A stretch of 64,000 nt of DNA. Source: JAVBRU01 sp031547595. Lineage in GTDB: Bacteria > Bacillota > Clostridia > Christensenellales > Aristaeellaceae. This document shows positions 59,745 to 64,000 of the stretch, one piece after another (within the stretch, counting starts at the first letter, position 1; each line of letters begins with the position of its first letter). A model generated the notes under the pieces. The model saw only the letters and a program-made list of their open reading frames with translations. It was not told the DNA's origin and made no database searches. Location: positions 1-64,000 of the forward strand of contig JAVBRU010000018.1 in the NCBI GenBank assembly GCA_031547595.1, given 5' to 3'. Position numbers and translations under genes: made by a program.

Positions 59745-60530
59745 TTACCTTGCACTGTCTTTCTCATCATAGGTGGTATAGTAATTCTGCGAAGAGCTGT
59801 TAGCCCACTTCGTTGGTGAATACCCCGTCCGCTTTTTGAACAGCTTTGAAAAATAAGATATGTCGTCAAATCCGCTTTGATAGGCGATTTCGGCGATGCT
59901 TGCATCCGAACGCGCCTTCGAAGCAAGCAGCTGCTTTGCATGATCCAGCCGCTTGCTTTGTAGATACTGCATCGGTGTTTGACCGATTTCCTTCACAAAA
60001 AAACGTCTGAGATAATCCGCATTCAAGGGGATATCTCTAAGTACCTTTGCCAAATCAAAGCTGGAATTGGAAATATTCATGATAATTTCATCTTGAATTT
60101 TCCCGATATAGGGGTGCTTGGCCTTTTCTGATGAAAACGACTCAACATATTGAAAAAGCAGCAGCAGCAAGCAATCAATAATCGCTTCATGGTTTTTTCT
60201 TTTCAAATGATACTCGCTGTATATCTGCATCAAAACAGTTTGAAATGCGTTCGTCTCATTATCATGAAATCGGATAAATGTTGTTTTATGAAAGCCTTCA
60301 TTAATAAAGCACAAATGGATATTGGTATAAGACACCTCGCATGTTTCCTTGTGAATTGCATTGGGTGGGATGATGAAAACATCCTTTTCCCGAAACGGTT
60401 CAATTTTTCCGTCTATTAAGGCTATTCCGGGGCCGGAAGTAAAATAGACAACCTCCCAAAAGTCATGGGAGTGGAGCCCGATTGATTGGAACTCACCCGT
60501 GAGTTTATTGACATAGTGTATACCATTCAT
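59745..60530 (-). CDS. AraC-family transcriptional regulator
   Basis: A 261-residue regulator. The N-terminal cupin-like half has LHSHDFWEVVYFTSG and DVFIIPPNAIHKE for sugar sensing. The C-terminal double HTH has LNADYLRRFFVKEIGQTPMQ and IAEIAYQSGFDDISYFSKLF, ending in KRTGYSPTKW. It is divergent from the sugar import operon at 60869 and probably controls it. Clearly lower GC than most of the window. Confidence 0.92.
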   Translation of the reverse strand: MNGIHYVNKLTGEFQSIGLHSHDFWEVVYFTSGPGIALIDGKIEPFREKDVFIIPPNAIHKETCEVSYTNIHLCFINEGFHKTTFIRFHDNETNAFQTVLMQIYSEYHLKRKNHEAIIDCLLLLLFQYVESFSSEKAKHPYIGKIQDEIIMNISNSSFDLAKVLRDIPLNADYLRRFFVKEIGQTPMQYLQSKRLDHAKQLLASKARSDASIAEIAYQSGFDDISYFSKLFKKRTGYSPTKWANSSSQNYYTTYDEKDSAR

Positions 60531-60602
60531 TTTGAATTAACCCCTCCAGACACAAAAGTCTGTTTTATACAAAAGTTGATTTGGCCAGATACCGAATTGT
60601 CA

Positions 60603-60676
60603 TTGTTCATAATCATTCTGATTGTTATAATATGAACACACCGCATAAGAAGACGCATTCGGTTGGTATTACTACC
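60603..60676 (+). promoter_or_regulatory. Promoter region of the second sugar operon
   Basis: TTGTTC (60603-60608), 17 bp, TATAAT (60626-60631). Downstream at about 60663-60678 lies TTGGTATTACTACCAA, a palindrome that may bind the AraC protein or another regulator. The rest of the 338-bp gap 60531-60868 is AT-rich with no gene seen; the leader of about 230 bases is long. Confidence 0.5.
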
Positions 60677-60868
60677 AAAAACAACCTTGCATAATAGTGA
60701 ATTACCTATAACGTTTCACACCATTGTATCAAAAACGCGCATGAAAAGCAAATGTGCAGTGTAAAGGCTTCAAGTGCGTGTACTGTGCAGTCAATAGTCT
60801 GTTTTATCCATTTGTCATCAATAGGCGAGCGCTTGTTGAAATAATTAAGGAAATGGGGAGGGACTGAC

Positions 60869-61501
60869 ATGAAAAGGACCTTGGCAATTATTCTTGCCGC
60901 GCTGATGCTGCTATCGACAGCAGCCCTTGCGGAACCAACCGAGACACCCCCGGTGCCGGCTATAAACAATGGCGATTTTGAATTGCCGCTGGGGCCGCCC
61001 GAAGAAGCAGGAAACGCACGCTCTAATGACGGAGAAACCATCCTGTCCATCGACACCCAGGACGTGTTTGAAGGAGAAGGCGCGCTGAAAATCACCAACC
61101 GGCAAAACGAGTGGGGCGCTGTTGCTTTTGATGTATTGCCGTATCTTCAGGCGCATGGCACGGGCTCGTACTATGCCACTGCGATGGTGAAAGGCTTCTC
61201 TGGGAAAGGACGGCTCACCCTGCATACGCGCTATACCGATGGGCGCAATGTATACCGGCAAACGGGTGTACTTCATGATTTCAATGCAAAAATCTGGACC
61301 AAGTTCGGTGTTGAGCCAGATGGCTTTGATACGCCCATTGCTATGAAGGACGAAGGCGAATGGGATCCGATCCTCGATACCACGGATTTAGAGTATGCGG
61401 TACTATACTTCTGGATCGAAGGCGACAATACGGCAGATCTGTGGATCGACAATGTCAGCTTCTTCTTCGAAACGGAGATGCCTCAATCAGAAAACGAGTA
61501 A
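60869..61501 (+). CDS. Secreted carbohydrate-binding-module protein
   Basis: A 210-residue exported protein. Signal peptide about 1-21 (LMLLSTAALA, then EPTE) without a lipobox Cys. The rest is one beta-sandwich module like the CBM4/9/22 type: NGDFELPLG at the start, EGEGALKITNRQNEWGAVA, YYATAMVKGFSGKGRLTLH and a terminal TADLWIDNVSFF. No catalytic residues expected. It stands where importers of this type normally have the binding protein. Confidence 0.75.
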   Translation: MKRTLAIILAALMLLSTAALAEPTETPPVPAINNGDFELPLGPPEEAGNARSNDGETILSIDTQDVFEGEGALKITNRQNEWGAVAFDVLPYLQAHGTGSYYATAMVKGFSGKGRLTLHTRYTDGRNVYRQTGVLHDFNAKIWTKFGVEPDGFDTPIAMKDEGEWDPILDTTDLEYAVLYFWIEGDNTADLWIDNVSFFFETEMPQSENE

Positions 61502-61511
61502 TCCAGTTACA

Positions 61512-61634
61512 GGGGTTGTCGCAATAAGGAAAACACCGGACGCGTTCCTAGCCCCGGTTTAATGGGTTTCATCCCATAACGGGATCAAAGGGATGTATCC
61601 CTTGGCGTTCCTACTTTCTTGTTGCGGCAGCCCC
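61512..61634 (+). ncRNA. Structured RNA element between CBM protein and permease genes
   Basis: GGGGTTGTCGCAATAAG (61512-61528) pairs fully with CTTGTTGCGGCAGCCCC (61618-61634) if three G-U pairs are allowed, which holds only for plus-strand RNA. Inside are the hairpins ATGGG/CCCAT (61562-61577), ATCCC/GGGAT (61571-61585, competing) and the perfect AAGGGATGTATCCCTT (61588-61603). It may tune expression of the permeases relative to the first gene. Confidence 0.55.
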
Positions 61635-61658
61635 AAGGCGTGTGAGAGGACGGTATAC

Positions 61659-62600
61659 ATGAACGACGCTTGCCGGCTAAGAACCTTGGCAAACAGGCCG
61701 CCTAAAAAGAAGGGTTATGACCTGAAACGGCGGGAAGCGGTATATGGCTATCTGTTTACGGCCCCCGCAATTCTGGGCCTGTTTTTCTGGGCTTTCATTC
61801 CCATTGGCTACAGCCTGCTTTTAAGCCTGACGGATTGGAATGTACTGTCGGACTGGAACTTTGTCGGCTTGCAAAACTATGTTGCGCTGTTCACCGAAGA
61901 TCTGTTTTTCTTTGATTCGCTGGTGGCTACGGTTTACTATGCCGTCGGGGCTGTGATCGCTACAAATCTGACCGCTTTCATTCTGGCGCTTCTGCTCAAT
62001 AATGATATAAAGGGCAAAGCGGTCTACCGCACGCTTTTTTACCTGCCCACCATTGTACCAATGGTTGCCCAATCTATTTTGTGGGGCTGGCTTTTCAACC
62101 CCGATTTCGGGCTGCTGAATAGCATTCTCAATGCAGTTGGCCTTCCCTCCTCCCTCTGGCTGGCAGATGAAAGCACCGTCATCCCTTCTCTTATCTTAAT
62201 GGCGACCTGGACCTGCGGCGGCAGCATGGTCATCTATCTGGCGGGCTTGCAGGGCATTCCTTTGGAGCAGCTGGAATCTGTGGAGGTGGACGGCGGAAGC
62301 TATCGGCACAAGCTTCGGCACATTATGCTGCCATACATGTCTCCCGTCATCTTTTTCAATATGCTCATGAGTGTGATCGGCTCCCTTCAAGTATTCACAC
62401 AGGCCATGATGATGACCGGAGGCGGGCCGAACAACAAGTCCCTGTTCTATTCGTATTATCTGTACGTAACTGCTTTTAGAAACAACAACATGGGGTATGC
62501 CTGCGCCATGGCCTGGATTCTTTTTGCCATCACAGCCCTGGTTGCCTCACTGATCTTTCTGTTTTTTAAAGACCGGCTGTATTTTGAGGGAGGGAAATAG
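61659..62600 (+). CDS. Sugar ABC transporter permease (MalF/UgpA type)
   Basis: A 313-residue permease with six membrane helices, preceded by AGAGGA 8 bases before the ATG at 61659. N-terminal block YGYLFTAPAILGLFFWAFIP is typical, and the EAA-like loop is LEQLESVEVDGGSYRHKLRH near 205. It forms the importer channel with the next gene. No ATPase or binding protein gene is in view. Confidence 0.92.
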   Translation: MNDACRLRTLANRPPKKKGYDLKRREAVYGYLFTAPAILGLFFWAFIPIGYSLLLSLTDWNVLSDWNFVGLQNYVALFTEDLFFFDSLVATVYYAVGAVIATNLTAFILALLLNNDIKGKAVYRTLFYLPTIVPMVAQSILWGWLFNPDFGLLNSILNAVGLPSSLWLADESTVIPSLILMATWTCGGSMVIYLAGLQGIPLEQLESVEVDGGSYRHKLRHIMLPYMSPVIFFNMLMSVIGSLQVFTQAMMMTGGGPNNKSLFYSYYLYVTAFRNNNMGYACAMAWILFAITALVASLIFLFFKDRLYFEGGK

Positions 62601-62601
62601 C

Positions 62602-63444
62602 ATGGCGGTAAGAAACAGGCGTTCAAAAGGCTATCGGCTGCTGCTCAATCTCTTCCTGGTGCTTGGCGGCCTGATCTGCCTGGTTCCTTTGTTTTGGATG
62701 ATCCGAAGCTCTTTAATGGATTTAGGTGAAATCTACATTCAGCCGCCTCTGCTTTGGTCGCCGGAACCCAAATGGGAGAATTATGGCGAGATTTTCTTCT
62801 CGCAGTTCCAGTTTTTCCACTACGCCTTCAATACGCTGAAAATTGTCGTTCCGGTATGGATCGGGACGGTGGCGACTTCCTCCATTGCAGCGTATGGGTT
62901 TGCCCGGTTTGAATTTCCGCTTAAAAAAATGTGGTTCTCCATTATTTTGGCAACCATGATGCTGCCTGGCGCGGTTACCCTGATCCCGGGCTTCATGATC
63001 TGGAATGCATTGGGGCTGGTCAACACCTATTACCCGCTGATCATTCCTTCGTTTTTTGGAGGCGGCGCTTTTAACATTTTTCTGATGAGGCAGTTCATCA
63101 TGGGCATTCCACGATCGCTTGATGAATCGGCTGCTATAGAAGGCGCAGGGTATTTCCGGATCTTCTTCACGATTTTAGTGCCCCTGCTCCGGCCTGTTTT
63201 TATCGTGGTTTCGCTTTTTACCATTCTGGGCACCTGGAACGATTTTTTGGGTCCACTCATTTTGCTGTATGACCCGCAAAAATACACCCTTGCGTTGTCT
63301 TTACAGGTCTTCTCCAGCGCCTATGGTTCAAACTTTGGCGTCGTCATGGCAGGGGCAACGGTCACCACCCTGCCCGCGATCATCCTGTTTGTGATCGGCC
63401 AGAAATACTTCGTAAACGGCATGGTGCTGTCAGGCCTTAAGTAG
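62602..63444 (+). CDS. Sugar ABC transporter permease (MalG/UgpE type)
   Basis: A 280-residue permease with six helices. The EAA loop reads LDESAAIEGAGYFRIFFTIL near 170, and the C-terminus GQKYFVNGMVLSGLK is the family tail. AGGGAGGG lies 7 bases before the ATG, which follows the first permease stop by 1 base. Confidence 0.93.
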   Translation: MAVRNRRSKGYRLLLNLFLVLGGLICLVPLFWMIRSSLMDLGEIYIQPPLLWSPEPKWENYGEIFFSQFQFFHYAFNTLKIVVPVWIGTVATSSIAAYGFARFEFPLKKMWFSIILATMMLPGAVTLIPGFMIWNALGLVNTYYPLIIPSFFGGGAFNIFLMRQFIMGIPRSLDESAAIEGAGYFRIFFTILVPLLRPVFIVVSLFTILGTWNDFLGPLILLYDPQKYTLALSLQVFSSAYGSNFGVVMAGATVTTLPAIILFVIGQKYFVNGMVLSGLK

Positions 63445-63463
63445 CCGAGGAGGAGTCGCGTTA

Positions 63464-64000
63464 ATGAATAAGAGGATCGTGCTCTTTGCGTTTGCCACCC
63501 TTCTAGCCGCTTCCGGTATAGGCGGCACCCCTATTCCAAATGTTTTGGCTACAAATAACACAGTAGTTGAGGTGCCACCAATGATTACGAACCCCGCCGT
63601 GGAGAGTATCCTGTTTGAAGGCTTGATGCAAGAGCGTATCAATAACAGCATCGATAATTGGCTTCTTCCCGCCTACAGGTCAAACCCCGCTATGATCGAA
63701 ATGTTCCGACAGCGCGACGCGGCCCCGCGGCTCAAAATTGTTTCGTGGTACGGAGAATTTCCCGGAAAGCACCTGACCGCTGCCTCGCTTTTATACCGCT
63801 TAACGAAGCGGGAAGACATCAAGGCTGAAATGGATGGGCTGGTGGAAGCGCTCGAATCGGTCCAGTCGGAGGAGGGGTATCTGGGTCCCTTCCCTGAGTC
63901 GGAACGGCTGGTGGGTTATATCCACAAGGACATGGGCAAGCACCGGCATTGGGATATGTGGGGGCACTACCATTGCATCATGGGGCTTTTGATGTGGCAC
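63464..64000 (+). CDS. GH127-like (DUF1680) glycoside hydrolase, 5' part
   Basis: Open from the ATG at 63464 (GAGGAGGAG upstream) through the window end; 179 codons are visible. The first 30 residues are hydrophobic and may be a signal peptide. Then WYGEFPGKHLTAASLLYRLT, an acidic helix, EEGYLGPFPES and WDMWGHYHCIMGLLMWH match the helical barrel start of beta-L-arabinofuranosidase-type GH127 proteins. It probably cleaves the glycan imported by the preceding permeases. The catalytic Cys/Glu region lies beyond the window. Confidence 0.75.
   Translation, partial: MNKRIVLFAFATLLAASGIGGTPIPNVLATNNTVVEVPPMITNPAVESILFEGLMQERINNSIDNWLLPAYRSNPAMIEMFRQRDAAPRLKIVSWYGEFPGKHLTAASLLYRLTKREDIKAEMDGLVEALESVQSEEGYLGPFPESERLVGYIHKDMGKHRHWDMWGHYHCIMGLLMWH

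Overview
The window looks like chromosome of a fairly GC-rich (by eye about 55-60%) member of the Clostridia, probably a gut anaerobe. The evidence is a proline T-box ahead of proS, TTGACA/TATAAT-type promoters with strong AGGAGG ribosome sites, a SpoIID-family lipoprotein, peptidoglycan-binding-repeat proteins, a vanG-type cluster, BmrCD-like exporters behind a leader peptide, and plant-glycan uptake genes. An order-level assignment (for example Christensenellales-like) is a guess. I saw no rRNA, tRNA, CRISPR array or intact insertion sequence.

1-13070 (minus strand): a glycan/uronate utilisation locus. A sensor-regulator with an N-terminal sugar-binding-protein fold and a C-terminal helix-turn-helix precedes an operon for KDPG-type aldolase, 2-keto-3-deoxygluconate kinase, a six-hairpin glycosidase-like enzyme, an aldose-epimerase-like protein, a two-permease ABC importer with its binding protein, a GH43 enzyme and a second six-hairpin paralogue.

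13231-23012 (plus strand, divergent): the most unusual region. Nine tightly spaced genes, several joined by 4-bp stop/start overlaps, encode a metallo-beta-lactamase-fold hydrolase, an SDR dehydrogenase, an IlvD/EDD dehydratase, a fumarate-reductase-type flavoprotein, FdrA, a 48-residue FdrA-associated protein, a DUF1116 protein, an acetokinase-family kinase with altered catalytic residues, and a DUF2877 protein. FdrA, DUF1116 and DUF2877 are the three subunits of the E. coli oxamate carbamoyltransferase set (AllFGH), but here they sit with a sugar-acid dehydratase and an acetokinase instead of a carbamate kinase. My hypothesis is that the complex cleaves an oxidised keto-acid with phosphate, giving an acyl phosphate that the kinase turns into ATP.

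23013-31010: a proline T-box and proS; a divergent XRE regulator and small gene around two palindromic operators; a methyltransferase-GNAT pair behind a leader peptide and attenuator; a rhomboid-like protein lacking the catalytic motif; and a 979-residue secreted protein with seven peptidoglycan-binding repeats.

31104-45337: addB without an adjacent addA, a CD3324/ParB-like fusion, a YkvI-like membrane protein, pyrophosphatase, then vanR-vanS-vanW-vanG-vanT without a D,D-peptidase gene. The two van promoters share a box at the same distance from the -10. nagB runs convergently into vanT, followed by a beta-propeller protein and an ABC-2 transporter.

45338-59315: SpoIID-like lipoprotein, peptidoglycan-binding protein, PIN/TRAM protein, radA, a degenerate metallophosphoesterase, ppk1, purB, and a heterodimeric BmrCD-like ABC exporter behind a 35-residue leader peptide and terminator.

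59316-64000: a 165-bp MITE-like element, an AraC regulator, and a second sugar-import operon (secreted CBM-like protein, structured RNA element, two permeases, and a GH127-like gene cut by the window end). Two families of dispersed intergenic repeats also recur in the window.
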